From positions 13,212,001-13,276,000 of the forward strand of contig NC_041827.1 in NCBI RefSeq assembly GCF_900964775.1: a DNA stretch of 64,000 bases, given 5' to 3'. The notes under the pieces are model-generated. The model did no database searches and was not told where the DNA came from. It saw only the letters and a list, made by a program, of their open reading frames with translations. The position numbers were made by a program, and so were the translations under genes. This stretch comes from Scleropages formosus (Eukaryota > Chordata > Actinopteri > Osteoglossiformes > Osteoglossidae). Below are positions 32,550 through 46,018 of this stretch, one piece after another; positions within the stretch are counted from its first letter, which is position 1, and the number at the start of each line of letters is the position of its first letter.

Positions 32550-35168
32550 CAGTATTACATTCTCTTTTTGGAAAGACTTCATTTCACCTCACTTACATCC
32601 TTATTGACCTTCAGTGATCACCAAAAACATCTGTAACTTATGCTTCAATTAACAGCTTTGGGTATTCAGTTAAGAATCTAGAATCTAAAATCATTACATT
32701 GATTAGTTCGCTTCAAGGGCTACGATAAGTGTTTTCCTAGGATGTTAACTACACCAGCGTGTTCTCCCCATGTCTGTGTGGGATTCCTCTGGGTGTTCCA
32801 GTTTCTTCCATCACTCCAAAGACGTGTGTTCCAGGTGAACTGGAGATGGAGTCTGGTGCCAGACTTGTGTGTATGACTGCCCTGCAATGGACTGGCGCAC
32901 TCTCCGCGGTGTACCCCGTCTCACACCCTATGCTTCCAGGATTGGCCCCCTGAATTGGAGGAGTGGTTGATGAAAATGGGGGCACAATTTACTAACCCTA
33001 ACTGCAGACTAACAAAAACCACATTGCACACAATGCCTCATATTTTAACTATGTTGTGATGAAGTAGCACATCGAGATTACTTTAGCTACTGTACGGTAA
33101 AATTAATCCAGTACATACATGGAGGATACATTTATCATCTGACTTCATTACTGTAAAACACTTTCAAATATCCCGACACTCGACAGCTACCTATCATCAC
33201 GGCATCCGTTTAGTTGTTTTAAGTAATTAGCATCCACCCAGAGTAAATAAATAAATGAAGGAGCCGGGGAGGATGTGCTGTAGCTCGGGTTAACGGTGTT
33301 CTTGTGCGATATCTCCTGTGACCAGACACCCACCCCCCGTGTTCAGATGGATTTCAGCCGGTAGGAAAAGCATCATCTCCCACACCAAACCCAGACACTG
33401 AGTACGACTGCTCGGGTTACTGCTACCCCAGGAGGCAGAGGGGGTGGATCTCTCCCTCTCTGTAACGGGACAGGTCTTCCCAAAAAAAAATTATGGTAAA
33501 TAAGTAAAATTGATGTGCATCCCTTCTCTCCCATTTACCCAAGTACCTGCTCTTACCAAAATGGGTAAATGATGAGCCGTGTGCTGAAGAAGACCACGCC
33601 AAACAGCACAAACAAGGAGTCGCACACACGCTGATACTTGGCATAGTTGGCCAGCTTGGCAGCCTGAAAAGCACCAGAGAGCTGCTATGAGCTCCAATAG
33701 GTATTTCATCTGATACAGCTTTAGTGACACTTTACTACATGTGAAAATTAGATGTTTATTAAAGCAGTTCAAACTATTTAGAAGAACTGCTTGCCTTAAG
33801 AAATGATGCTCCAGCCTTTCCAGGATAGCGTAACCTAACCTTCTACCCCATGATCACTTACCTCGAGTAGGAAGTCTGAGACATCGTGCACACACATGAC
33901 CAGACTGCCCACTCGCACCATGTTGTTGACGTATGAGAAGCTGACCAGGCTAACCGTAGCCAGGTGATGGATGAACATGAGGAGGAAATCCTGCCATGAG
34001 AAGTGGAAAACATTTAGGCCAGCACATGATTATTGTTACTCTAAGCAAGGGCAACGCCTTTCAACGGTTACATTGCACTCTTTGGTCACCCTTGCTGGTA
34101 GTTCACAGAAGTGGTATACAAGTATGCATGTGTTTTAGAAAATGTTGTGCATACAAAGAGTTCTGCATGAAATCACCAAAAATACAGGGGGAGAGAAAAA
34201 AAAAAGAAATCAACCAACCATATTTAGTATCAATGACACATGGGTGTTTTCCTCTTAAACAGAAAGTGAACAATGACGGATGAATATAAATTCATGCCCT
34301 GTGATGGACTGGTGTCCCAGCCAAAGTATCTTGAAGAGACTTTTGCCCTGTGCTGTCAGAATAGGCACTGGACCATGGTGACTCTCACTTGGACAACCAG
34401 TTGCCGTGCAAGTGAGAGAAAATGTCTTTGGAAAAATGAAGTTAATCACTCTTTTTCTTCTCTGCCATGAACAAATGCTTAATTTCTCATACTCAATGTG
34501 ATATGGGCAATAACCTTTCTTATTTACCATTTTCCATTGCCATGAAGCCTGGTATACACTTGACAAGATGCCAGTCCACGATAAAACAACTGGGCCATAT
34601 TATTTTTACAACCAACCAAGCAATTTCGATAACCGCTTCTCGTGAGCGGGGTCGCAGTGAGCCGGAGCCTATTCCAGAGACACTGGGAGCAAGCCTAAAG
34701 GGGCACACCTTGGATGGGTCACCAGTTCATCGCAGGGCTACAACTAGTCACCGAGGCACACAACCGGGCAAAGGTAGCGGAGCAATAGCAGGGCAGGCAC
34801 CTTGCTCAAGGGCACCACAGCCGGAGATTGAACCGGCAACCTTTGGAGCCAAACGCGGCTGTTTCAGCCATGACGCCACCTATTTTTACAACTTAAAAGT
34901 ATAATATTAATAGCTGCCATTTCTACACATGTTCTCTTTAATTTATATGATGATTTAAAGTCAATTTATAAAATTCAAAAATCGTAAGTAATTTAACTTC
35001 GAGACCTTGGTTTGTGAGCAGTGTATAATGGGTCTTCAATGTGTCCGTCATGTGATACATAACACTCAATCTGAATTGCATTAGCAGCTTCATTGCTTCA
35101 CAACACTAAATTCCCTAAAATGAAGCTTCCTCTACAAGAGGGAGGACTTGGTTTATGTGCTAAGAAAG

Positions 35169-35211
<43 letters not shown>

Positions 35212-37475
35212 CAGCCCCTCTAACCCAGGCCTTGCATTCTCCTAATCCTAATTATTCTATTAGTCAACATCCAAGTATCACATGACAGCTCCCCATTCAC
35301 CGCAGAGCAAGCTGCTTCCTCCTTTTCATAAGAAATGGCTCACAAGAGGACGAAGCAGTTGCGACGTCAGTTAGGCAACATGTAGAAAATTATCTGAATG
35401 TTGGGTTAGCTGAACAGCGGCAATGTGGTGAAGCCCCAAGCAGTGTTTTCTCTAGAGATGTGAACGTGGCTACTAATCTCACCTTTCTCTTGATGTCAGT
35501 GAACTGGGAGAACATGAGGGACCAGTAGAAGGCCAGCTCAGTCACGTAGTAGTAGTACAGTCCTGGGGAGAGCAGCTGGGGGGGAGAGTGGAGGGAAAGA
35601 GGGTTCTTGAGTGAATTCTGCTAAATGTTTACAAAAATGGCACGTGTCATCACACTGATTATATCCATCTACATTCTGATTGTGTCACAGCTTTTGTTAT
35701 TTCAAGGTTCAGCACCAAGCTGAATGCATTGCGACATCGTGCGCAGTTCATCTCGCCTCTAAAATGGACACAGCCGTCTTTCTTTTGTGTTAAACACAGG
35801 TACACCTCACCTGAAAAGGGTAGTTGTACCAGCACTGTCGTGTGTCCCACATCCAGGGAGACTGGAGGGCAGGAAGAAAATGTGAGCGTGTAATCTGGGC
35901 ACTAAATCAACCTCAAGCACCTGTTAATTCCTCCATGGGAAATATAAAGTTCTGTAATTACTGCCTGGGGCTGGTTTCTGCTCTGGGCACTGGCAGAAAA
36001 GCACCTCTTAGTTTCATCTCATTAACAATTTTTATCTGGCTTCAGCCAATGTCTTTTTTAGACTACGGAAAGTTAGACCCTGAATTCATTTTATTATAAG
36101 TGCAAAGCCACTGTGGGTCAACTTCTGATCAGAACAGATGAGCAGAAACACTTTCTCCTTTCTAGAATCTTAACAACAACAAGTTCATTCACATTGCAGA
36201 AGTGGCACAGCGAGTAGCGCTGCTGCTTCGTAGCACCAGAGTGGTCCAAGATAACGTTGGTTCAATCCCTGCTCAGTCTGTGTGGAGTTTGCGCAATTTT
36301 CCCCGTGTCTGCATGGGAAAGTGTGCTCTGGTTTCCTCCCACAGTTCAAACACATGCAGTTCATGGGCATTGGTGACTCTAAACTGCCTTCACTGTGTGA
36401 ATGGGTGAGTGACTGCATGTGGCTACCATGCAATGGACTGGCATCCCATCCAGGGTATACACAACTCAATCTTGTGCCCAGTTCTTCTGGGATAGGCTGT
36501 GGATCACTGTGACCCTGCTCAAGACAAATGGCTGAAATTGTGTGGATTAATGGATGGAAATTCCCTCAGGCTACAAGTGCAGCAGGATCAAACTTGTCTT
36601 TGGACTGTGGGAGGAAACCCATGCAAACACGGGGAGGACATGCAAACTCCAAACAGAGCGAGCAGGGATTAAGCACACATTGTTTCGCACCACCCAGCTG
36701 CTGTAAGACAGCAGCGCTATCCGCTGCGCCACCATGCCCGCTTTCGTCTCTAGTCTTGTGCAGATGGCTAATAGTCCCACTGTGTCTTCCCTATCCTTCC
36801 TGCAGACAAACATTCCACTCACCTGCCACAGAAAGTGAAACCCATAGGTAAATATGAACAGATAAAATGTAAACCTCCACCTGAAAGCAAATGAAAAGAA
36901 ACGTTGCAGGAGTTAGGGACAGACTACAAGTACGATAAACACAAAAAAGGAGACTGACGGATCTCCCTTCACTTGAAGTGCACAAAATCCATACCAGTGT
37001 GGAATTTAAAAACAAACGAAGCATCTGATAAACGTTTGTCAGTTTCGCTGCGTAACTGCCAGTGTGGCCAAAGGCAGACAAGCAGACACAGGCAAACAAA
37101 CGGAAATCATGAGATGTGTGGCTCTTCACGCGTGCCAGGTATGAAGGAGCTGCACCCCCCCACCCCCAAATGCACACCAGACATACAGGCTGGCAAAATG
37201 TCAAGCAGGAACAAGACAAAGTAAAAGGCACCCATGACCCAGGTGGCTGCTGCGTTACAGAGAATCATGTCTGCGGCTCTTTCCTACCTTCGACTGTTCC
37301 GTTACTCACAGAGGATGGTAAAACGTCTTTTCGCTTTCACACTTCTAACACCGGTGGACATCAGACTTGAAAATCTTTGATAAACTATTCAAAATCCATG
37401 CCCTCTTTCTGTTGATCTCTTTTAAAATTCTGGAAATTCTTATTTTGAATTACTCTCCGGTAAAAGTGTTGTTTT

Positions 37476-37508
<33 letters not shown>

Positions 37509-40500
37509 TAACGTGAAAAAGAAATGGCAATCCAAGGCAAGCCCACAGCAACGAACAGCACTTAACTGTACTGTCAAACAGGCCAGCACAAGTGGGGAGA
37601 AGCATACATGCATTCACAAAGTCAAACCAAAATAAGGAAGATGGAACCTCGGGAACTACTGACACCTACATGCTTTCACAGAACTTTGTGAGGGTGCTGG
37701 GCTTGTCCTGGTTTCGCCGATGCCGGAACCAGCGCTGCAACTTCCTCACTTCCCAGTCCAGCTGCTTGGACAGGCCGTCCAAGCGTCGGGGATCTGGGCT
37801 CTACACCGTGGGAGAAGTGCCAGTCAAGCAGATACACAGAGACAGAAGGAGAATGTGCAAGTATAGACAGGCGCTGGAAAAGGGCGATGAGGGGGAACAG
37901 CGATACAAAGACGGGGAATTACAAAACAGGAAACAACCGAACAGCTGCAGATCTCTTCAACGCAGGAGAGGCGAAGGTTTCTGCTCAGCCGTCTGCCGGC
38001 GTACCTTTGTGATGGATGTAAACACTTTCTCGAGCACGGCGTTCGGCTGGGCTCTCCGGCTCCCCTCGGCCTGGATCCGCAGCATGTGGGCGCACGGCCG
38101 CGCGATCAGTCTGTCCGCACAGGGAAAGCGCACATTCAACACGCGAGTGGTGGCCCTTTTAACATTACAGTGCCACCATGGACCCCCGCCACCACCAGCC
38201 ACATGGCTTTTAGCAACAGCACTTTCTTCTTTCAAACGTGAACGTGCGTGCAGTCAAGGATCCACATGCAGTATTTTTAACTTCAGTGGTTTGCGAGTGG
38301 TGAAAAGGCAGCATCACAACTGAGAAGTGGGCAAACTCTCTCTGCAGTCAATACAGAGTCAATATGTCTTCTAAACAGCTGGTGACAGGTGCGCGTTTCG
38401 GTCGTTTTTGTGAGCTTGTTAACGTTATTGGAGTCTAAGGCAAAGATAATGATGAAACTGCTATTCCTACACAAGGCCCTTGCTCAGATTACATCTGTGG
38501 GACACATGCTCATCTCAACAGCTATGGATTAAAACCGGCTCTGCTTGGTGTTCTCCACTCCGCACTCGGGAAAAAAAGTACAAAAATATATGTACGCTAA
38601 AAAAAAAAAAAAGCTTTCATGATGCTCTGTTGAACTGTAACAGAAGAACAGGACAGAACTAGAGGACAAATCGCACAATGACGACAGACCATAATGGTAA
38701 AACAAACCCCCTATTCTCCTGCAAAGATAGACATTGGGTCAAGTAACTTCAGTTTTTAATCAGAATCAGAACGAGCTTTATTGCCAAGTATGTTCACACA
38801 TACAAGGAATTTGTCTTGGTGACAGAAACTTCCACAGCACAGACAGAATGACAATGACAAGACACTGAGGTGGTAATAATATAATTACTACTGAGTGTGT
38901 GCCAGTTTACATCAGCAGCAGTGATATGATAGTATTTCAGGGCGATGCAGTTAAAGCAAGATGGTGTAAATTGTACAGTCCATGCAAAGTTATATTCTTA
39001 CCAACACCCTGCCTGTCTGTCTACACCAAAAGACAAACGTGCTAAATGCTCTATGCCCTGCAAGTGCAACGTCAGGCTTTCTGGCATATTGAATAAAAGG
39101 TATGATTCTGCAGGTAAGGAGAAATGTATGATAGCTATTAGGTGGTCGCAGGTTCCATTCCCACCTTCAGCTGTAGTACCCCAGAACAAGGCACTTAGTC
39201 CCAAATTACTCCAGTATACCAATTACCCAGCTGTATAAACAGGTGAATAACTGCAAGAAGCTTAACACTGTAAGTTACTTTGGAGAAAAGCATCAGCTAA
39301 ATGAATAAATGTAAATGTAGGTCAGCGATACAACACCATCCTGGAACATTGTTAAAGAAAAGATGCCGATTCATATCTTAAAGAAGCGCCTGTAATCCGG
39401 ATTTCTTCAATGAAAACTGCCCATCAAGTTCGCTGGGGGGAAAGAGAGACATTCAGTACAAGTGAAAATTATGAGTGCAGCTTGGTAACACTCGTGAGAC
39501 AAGCTGGACAGAAGCGTCCGTCTCTGGGAACTGCTGCAGAAGAGCTGGGAAGACATTAACCAAATTGCCTTTAAAAAAAAAAAATAAAAATAATAGTTTG
39601 CAGGAAGTACACTAAGAGCTTGTCACTGATAAGTGTACAATAAGTGCAGGGGCAGCAGAAGCTAGTTTACTTATTAGAAATACCAGTTTTGGACTTGGGT
39701 GGTCGTAGGTTCAAATCCCACCTCCTGCTGTAGTACCCTTCAGCAAGGTAATTACCCTGAATTGATGCAGTAAAATTTACCCAGCTGTATAAATGGGTAG
39801 TTAATTGTACGTAGATGTCACAGAGAGTTTCGTTTCCATGGTAAAAATGCACTTATACACATACCAATTTTATATATACTATATATAGACAACATTCAAT
39901 TAAAAAAAGAAAAAAAAGATAAATAAAACCCAGCCCAGATTTTACAGAAGAGAGCTCATTATGTACAGCGTGTGCAAAACAGCACGATCCGGGGGAGTAA
40001 ACATGTGAGCCACAGAGAGCATGTGCGAGACCTGACATGGGGATGTGTCAAGTCGCCAGTTAACCTTTCTCCCCAGAAGTCATCCCCTCACAGAGGAGTC
40101 ACTCTTGTGCAAGGGCTCCCCTAGCAACACGACCAAAGATCAACGTGACAATAATAAATACCCACATAGACGCACATGCCCACATGTTTATGCTACGCAG
40201 TGCAAAGACTGCTAAAATGTATTCATAAAACTATAAGGCAAACAGAAGCACAGGTGGGACTGACAAGCTCACCAACTCACCCTATAAAATCAGTCCTTAT
40301 CACAAAATGTTTTGGGTTAAACTTTAATGTGGGGTTATTTGAATGCGTAATTCGAGCCAACCTAGATGGGAAGCGTCGTTTTTTTTTTTTTTTTTTTTAA
40401 ACTAGACCACAGTTGTATTTTGAGGTGGGGTTATGGGTGGAATTAGCACAGCTCTATTTCGAAACAGTCTTTCACTGCACTGCAAATTGTGTGCCTTGTC

Positions 40501-43500
40501 AGTATTCAAAGACCTTTCTTTCAGATAACACGAAGAGTTGACTTTCTCAACGTAACTGAATCGTATCTTACAATAAGAGAATCTCAAACATAACTCGTAC
40601 GGGAATTCCGATCAAATATTAAACGGGTCCGGTGAATCGCAAACCAGGGGGCTGGACAACACAGCTTGGTTTGTGGCCTAACCCACAGCGCACGCCAACT
40701 GCGCTATTTTTATACTCGATTGCCTTCGTTGTCCGTTTTCATGGAAATCTTCACGTGAGAGCAGCATCACCTCACACACAAAACACCAAATGGGAAGATC
40801 CCCACCCCAGTATATCAAATGCACATGTACCTCCTTTCATTCAACCAAAATCAATGCAATCCAGTTACAAAAGTAGGCCTACTGGGCTTTCAGATGGAAA
40901 AGAAAGGTCCTTACACCACATTTTATAACAGCCGCACAATCATATACCACAGTATTTACATTCACTGTGCAGGATAAGGAAAACCTTTCAAAACAGGATA
41001 TTCAGGCATGACAATTTCTGCAATGCTAAAGAACTAGAACTCATGTAAAAGAGTGGCCTGGGGCAGGCGTGCAAACAATGGCACTGCAGGAATTTTAATC
41101 CAACCAGCTCCTTTGCATTGAACACAGTGGCAACACTGCTCTCAAAAAAGAAACCAACAAGGTAAAGGAACCAAACAACAAAACGTGAAACAGAAGAGAA
41201 CAGTATCTGAAACAGTAGTGTAATGAATGAATTTTCTGACTAGCTCTCAGTTTTTTGCTACATGCAAACCTAAATCTTGGCAGTTCACAGCTTTCTCCTC
41301 CTCCCAATTTGCTGAAACTAATGCCTTCAAACTGCAGCTAATGCTCTTAAATGCTATGAAGAATTTTTATGGTGGCCTTCATTTATTCAACAAGCAACTC
41401 CAAATGGGCTAAACCAAGTGAGTGCTGTCTCACAAAAAAAAAAGCACAATGTAATATACATGAACGACCCCTGCAGTGACGCAAACAGGTTCAAAATTTT
41501 CAATACTATTTTTCTCAAGTGTGCAGAAACACAAATTCATAGACGTGAATTTGTAGGAAGCACAAGGTAGTATGGGGTGAGCGATGAGGACGACATTATG
41601 ATGCTGTATGATGCTCCTTGAGAACTGATGACTGGCCAGCTGTCAGCAAGACACTTGACAGTCTGACCACAGCAGCATGTTTCCAGCCAGAGCGCGATAA
41701 CTTCTGCAGCTCGCTGAAGCCCTCGTGATGCACCTTCCAAAACAGACAATACAATTAAGTTTACATGTCTGGGTTCTGTGACTGAAAAATCCAAAATGAG
41801 TGATTTTCCTGCCCATTTATTTCATGGCTTCTGTGGGTAAACTTTTTTTCCTGTTCAATAACAAAGTGTAAAACTGTTTAAATAAACAGTTACTATTCAA
41901 ACATCGACTGCGTGACTGTGAGTCTTGCTGTTACTTTGGAGATTTGCTCATACTCTGGAGTCATATTATGAAAGTAGGAAACATGGAACATGTTACACAT
42001 TTCACTTGAACTTTGCCAGTTATATGATTAACAGAGGCAGATCCTCACACTGGCAGTTTGAAAGTAAAATAGCACGATCTTCTGTAAATCCTTGCTGTCC
42101 TACAGGAATGTTGCCCTTCATTAGTCATACTACGTATATCTTAACCATCCCCATCGACTGGTTTGGAGCAAGAAAAACTAGTAATGCACTCGCTGCACAC
42201 CAGTTGTCACTTAACTGACATCTGTCCTTAGAAAGCAAACAACCAAGCTTAAGATATTACCATTTCTTCTTCAAAATTTTTCTTCAATATTCTTGAAAGC
42301 TCACAATCACAAGCACGCTCTTGCAGCAATGTAGGAAACCTACTGGCTAGTAAATACAGCACAGGTTTTAAACGCCACATAAGTATAAAATGAATAAAAT
42401 TAACTGAAAATTGTGATTCACCTTCTGTCAAACCCAAGACTAGTAAAGAAACCACTTGAAAATGATGAATGCATTCCATAAGACCCAAGGCCATATTTTT
42501 GCACCAGCAAGAAAAAGAAGAGTGCCTTTTTCATGTGTCATTGCTCTTCCCTGGAATCATCACTGTCCAGCCAGTACTTTGGGGTAACTCATGTGAAAAG
42601 AAAAAAAAAAAAAAAATAAAAATACTTGGAAGGAATCTAAGACATTGATCCCAGGAATGGTAGATGCACAGCTTTGAAAGGGGTAAAAGTAAAACCTACT
42701 CTCATTGTATCTATTTTCTAAACTTGACACTAAAGTTTGCCTTACAATCATCTCCCCAGTTTCCCCCATTTTTCCCCCAAACAAAGTGAAACGTGATTCT
42801 TTCATAAATAAAATGATAGCTAATGAAAAGGCTTCAGCACAGTGCTTGTTTAGCTGATAGCAGTGAAAACTGGTGAATCAGAAAATCTGGGAAATCTGTG
42901 AGGAAATGATGTCACACAAATAGGAAATTATGGCTATTAAAGAAAAGCAGTGAAAGCTAATACAGGGATTTGGTGGCTAGCCAGGTGTGTAGGATATACT
43001 TTATTGCAGCATACAAAAAAGCTGTTCAGTCCACAAGACATGTCTATAAAATTACAAATTTTACAGCAAACTCATTTTACAAAATGTTTGCTCTATCCTC
43101 TGGTTCAAGTTTCCAACAATCAAGTTATTTTATTGTCGTTTAACCACCTCTGAAAACCTCTAATTAAAAATGTTAATAGCGCAGATTAAAGCCATTGATT
43201 CCTTAATCCAAAACAAACAGTGAAACTAAATCTGGATGGTCCATCAGACAATAAACCACCATCCATGATCAAACATTTCTTCCAATGACAACAAAGGCTG
43301 CTGAGTGATATTCCTCTCTAGTCAACAGCAAAGCACACGCTACAACATTAAGGGTCATGCAATGCTGAAATATGGAGAAAAAGCTAATAAAAACAAACTG
43401 TCATGCTAAACCAAAGGGGATGCAACCACTATCTGTGAAGAGTTAGAGCTCAGTAGGCTGCTAGAAGACTAACCTTACTGAAGCGCGCGCGCGCGCACAC

Positions 43501-46018
43501 ACACACAAGTTGAAACCACTTGCCCGAAGTAGGTTCACGGTGAACCAGAGCCTAACCCGGCAACACAGGGCACAAGGCTGGAGGGGCAGGGGACACACCC
43601 CGGATGGGACACCAGTCCATCACAAGGCACCCCAAGCAGGGTTTGAACACCAGACCTGCCACAAAGCGGGACCCAGCCAAGCTCGCTGCGCCACCATGCC
43701 GCCCCTACTGAAGTACAAGTTTTCAACTATAACTATAAAAAAGTTAGCAACACAGTACAAAACAAAAAGCAGACACGTGCATGCATTTTTTAGCCACAAG
43801 ATTTTAAATATTGTATACACTTCTCTGTAGCGTGGCACGCTCAGATATTCCAAATATTAACACACCGATATTAAATAGCCCTAAATAAGGGACATGACAG
43901 CTTTCTTACAAGGACATAAGGCAGGCCTAGATAAAGCAGCTGGCATACCTTCTCTGTGGGAAATACAGCTGTGGGAGAACAGCTTCACACAAGACTGTTT
44001 CCACTCTTGGTTCTAAAGGAAATACAGTGTGATCACAATCATAACGCAGGCACATAAACAGAAAGGGTGAGACATGTCCCATGCTACAAACAAATACTGG
44101 CAAAATGTAAATGACGATGCGGTGGAGCGGCAGGTTCAGCCGGTGCCCGCTGCGTGGCAGGTCTGGGGTTTTGAGCCCTGCTTGGGGTGCCTTGCGGCGG
44201 ACTGGCGTCCCGTCCAGGGTGTGTCCCTCCCCCTTCGGCCTGGCACCCTGCGTTGCCAGGTTGGGTTCCGGCTCGCCGCGACCCCGCTCGGGACAAGCGA
44301 TTGTAGACATTGGTTGACTGGTTATAAATGAACATCCTGGCATACAACTGGTTGTGTGTTTACAGCCCTCTTGCACTTACGAACAGCGTTGAGCTCAAAA
44401 AAGTAGAGAAAATGATTTCAGGTTTCCGTCGCCTGCTGTGATTATCCCCTGTTGAGTAACGACCTCTACTGTGTAACATTTAATACAAAAAAAAAATTCT
44501 CAGATATTTGTTAACCTATCATAGAGAGATGGTTTCATGGATGGATGGTGCTTTTTTAAAAAGCAATTTACAGCAATTCTGGAGGAAATATTAGGACACA
44601 CAGTTCAGATCCTGGCTGAGCAGCACTTGATGTCAAGGCAAAGGTGTTCATTTTATCAATGCAAGTTCTTAAAATCTGCCTCCTTGTCCGTCTTCTTCTT
44701 CTGGGTCTTACACCAAACGTTAACTTTTCTCCTGCAGTCATCTACCATGTGAAACAAATCAAATTGTCCAAGCCGTCCTTGAAAACAATGGAATTTAAAC
44801 GATTTACAAAACATGGACGAAAACCGATTAGTGGTTTTGTGAAGCCTTGGGTCTTGGTGAAATCAGACTGAACTCTTTACTTAACAGGTTAGCTTGGTAG
44901 GTCTGAGGTAGATTTGTGGTGAATCAGGCAGTCCACAGACACCCGCCTCAGTTTTCATCACATCAGTCTCTAAGAATCTGATTCCTCCATCTTACTCACT
45001 TGCCTAAGCCTCCATTCCACTGTTTAAATGTCAGCTTCTGTTCGCTTAAATGAGGCACAACACACCTCAAAAAACTGAACGCTAAAAAAACTTCATGGTT
45101 ACTGTGTGCTTATTATCGCATCACCACAAGACACGAGTGGGCTTTTACACTCATCCACATCCTAAGATTTAGCTAACACACCAAATACACGGCCAAGCGT
45201 AATGACTTTTATAACGTTTATTGGTCGTTTTGTGGAGAGGGTTTCATGAGACGTTTACAGAAAAGGATTTTTAAGTGAAAATGTGAGCCTGAGGCGAATC
45301 ACGACGCCTCGCGCCGCCTCACACATCATCGACATCACACGGGTCTAAACTGTTGAGTCCCGAACTTTACAGTGATGTTACAAAAGCAGGAGGGACCGGA
45401 AGATGCCATTCGGATAAAAGCATCGTCACGGGGTCCGCGAGTTCCGCGTCGAGGCGGTGGCGCCCCGGGCGCGTGTTAAGCGAACCGCTCCAGCAGCTGC
45501 AGGCGCTAGCCGTGCCCGCGATGCTGGGGACGCGCTGACATCACTTCTGCTCCGCTCCACTTCACTTCACTCACGCGCGAGCGAGCGAGTTCACGAGAAG
45601 TGCCGCAAAGTTCTAAATTCGATACCACATACTATTACGGGAGGTTAGTTACTTTTTATACTCTTCGGAGGGGATTATTACTTACCTAGTAATACTACTA
45701 GTCAAAAACTTTGATAATATGTCGGGAAATAAAACGCGGAACGGTAGCCGGTTAGCTAAGATTAGACTCAGTTAATATTATCATCTGGGTGGATTAACGC
45801 CCTTCTTCGACTCGAGCGCTGCTGAAAACTCAGCTCGATACGTACCTCTCGAACAGTATCCGTACAGCGAATATGAACAAAGCCAGCGGTAGGGCAGCCA
45901 GCAAGTGTCCCGCTTTGGGGTACTCCGCTCCCGGCGCCGGGTCCGCCAGGTCCGCCCAGGTCACATTGTGGGGAAGCCAGAACCGCTCGTTCCAGAACCA
46001 GGCTGCCAGAGTGGCCAT
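30973..46018 (-). CDS. cers5: Ceramide synthase 5, CERS5 (10 coding exons)
   Basis: ER-membrane enzyme that N-acylates sphingoid bases. CERS5 prefers palmitoyl-CoA. Exons: 46018-45846, 38110-38005, 37800-37670, 36880-36823, 35861-35811, 35575-35483, 33990-33862, 33663-33557, 32483-32327, 31125-30973, total 1158 nt, 385 aa (human 392). The N terminus is [21 protein letters not shown] Hox-like region follows in exons 2-3 ([27 protein letters not shown]). The TLC/Lag1 domain has the catalytic His pair H212-H213 and the motif [16 protein letters not shown]. The acidic tail [14 protein letters not shown] suits CK2 phosphorylation. The N terminus resembles CERS6 too, but the central domain and the COX14/GPD1 neighbours fit CERS5. 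A Met 21 codons upstream in frame is less likely as the start. Intron 1 is 7.7 kb. A (TG)n tract abuts the exon 9 acceptor. Confidence 0.95.
32143..32169. repeat. Poly(A) tract
   Basis: About 27 A residues in the last intron of CERS5. On the transcribed strand this is a T tract. Confidence 0.85.
32501..32548. repeat. (CA)24 microsatellite next to a splice acceptor
   Basis: Twenty-four CA units. In CERS5 sense this is (TG)24 ending 17 nt before the exon 9 acceptor ('CTTCTGGCCACAG'). It occupies the place of the normal polypyrimidine tract. Confidence 0.95.
32750..32985 (+). repeat. SINE family C copy
   Basis: Plus-oriented relative of the fish tRNA-SINE with 'gtgttctccccatgtctgtgtggg', 'actccaaagac', 'ccctgcaatggactgg' and the 'GGATTGGCCCC' tail. 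Located in CERS5 intron 8. Confidence 0.7.
34612..34880 (-). repeat. Chimeric SINE: family B head with family A/C tail
   Basis: On the minus strand it reads a family B head (B box GGTTCAATCTCC, then 'tggtgcccttgagcaaggtgcc'). This is followed by 'GATGAACTGGTGACCCATCCAAGG' and 'GGAATAGGCTCCGGCTCACTGCGACCCCGCTC', the tail of families A and C. CERS5 intron 6. Confidence 0.7.
35171..35208. repeat. (GA)n microsatellite
   Basis: About 19 GA units in CERS5 intron 6. Confidence 0.9.
36196..36745. repeat. Inverted pair of SINE family C copies
   Basis: A plus-oriented copy at 36196-36560 ('gtggcacagcgagtagcgctgctgc', 'tgtgtggagtttgcgc', 'gggataggctgtggatcactgtgaccctg') is followed within about 30 bp by a minus-oriented partial copy at 36575-36745 ('gactgtgggaggaaaccc', 'ctgcgccaccatgcccgc'). 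Both are in CERS5 intron 4, so the transcript could fold back on itself. Confidence 0.75.
38762..38835 (+). repeat. Short dispersed fish repeat
   Basis: The phrase 'agctttattgccaagtatgt' followed by 'cacacatacaaggaatttgtcttggtgac' is one I recognise as a frequent dispersed element in fish genomes. The family name is not certain. In CERS5 intron 1. Confidence 0.45.
39105..39322 (+). repeat. SINE family B copy, near complete
   Basis: B box 'caggttccattcccacc', 'gctgtagtaccccagaacaaggcac', 'acccagctgtataaacaggtgaataa', tail 'gtaagttactttggagaaaagcatcagctaaatgaataaatg'. Useful as a reference copy for the family. CERS5 intron 1. Confidence 0.85.
39670..39815 (+). repeat. SINE family B copy, tail lost
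   Basis: 'taggttcaaatcccacctcctgctgtagtaccct' through 'acccagctgtataaatgggtagttaattgtacgtag'. The 'CTTTGGAGAAAAGC' tail is missing. CERS5 intron 1. Confidence 0.75.
43484..43705 (-). repeat. SINE family A copy with (GC)(CA) tail
   Basis: Minus-oriented. The sense 3' tail is a TG then CG repeat (43484-43507 on the plus strand reads GC then CA units). An 8-bp flank repeat TACTGAAG occurs at 43476-43483 and 43706-43713, a good target-site duplication. CERS5 intron 1. Confidence 0.85.
44114..44305 (+). repeat. SINE family A copy
   Basis: Plus-oriented copy, 410 bp from an oppositely oriented copy in the same intron. B box 'ggggttttgagccc', ends 'gggacaagcgattgtag'. It lacks a TG tail. Confidence 0.8.
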
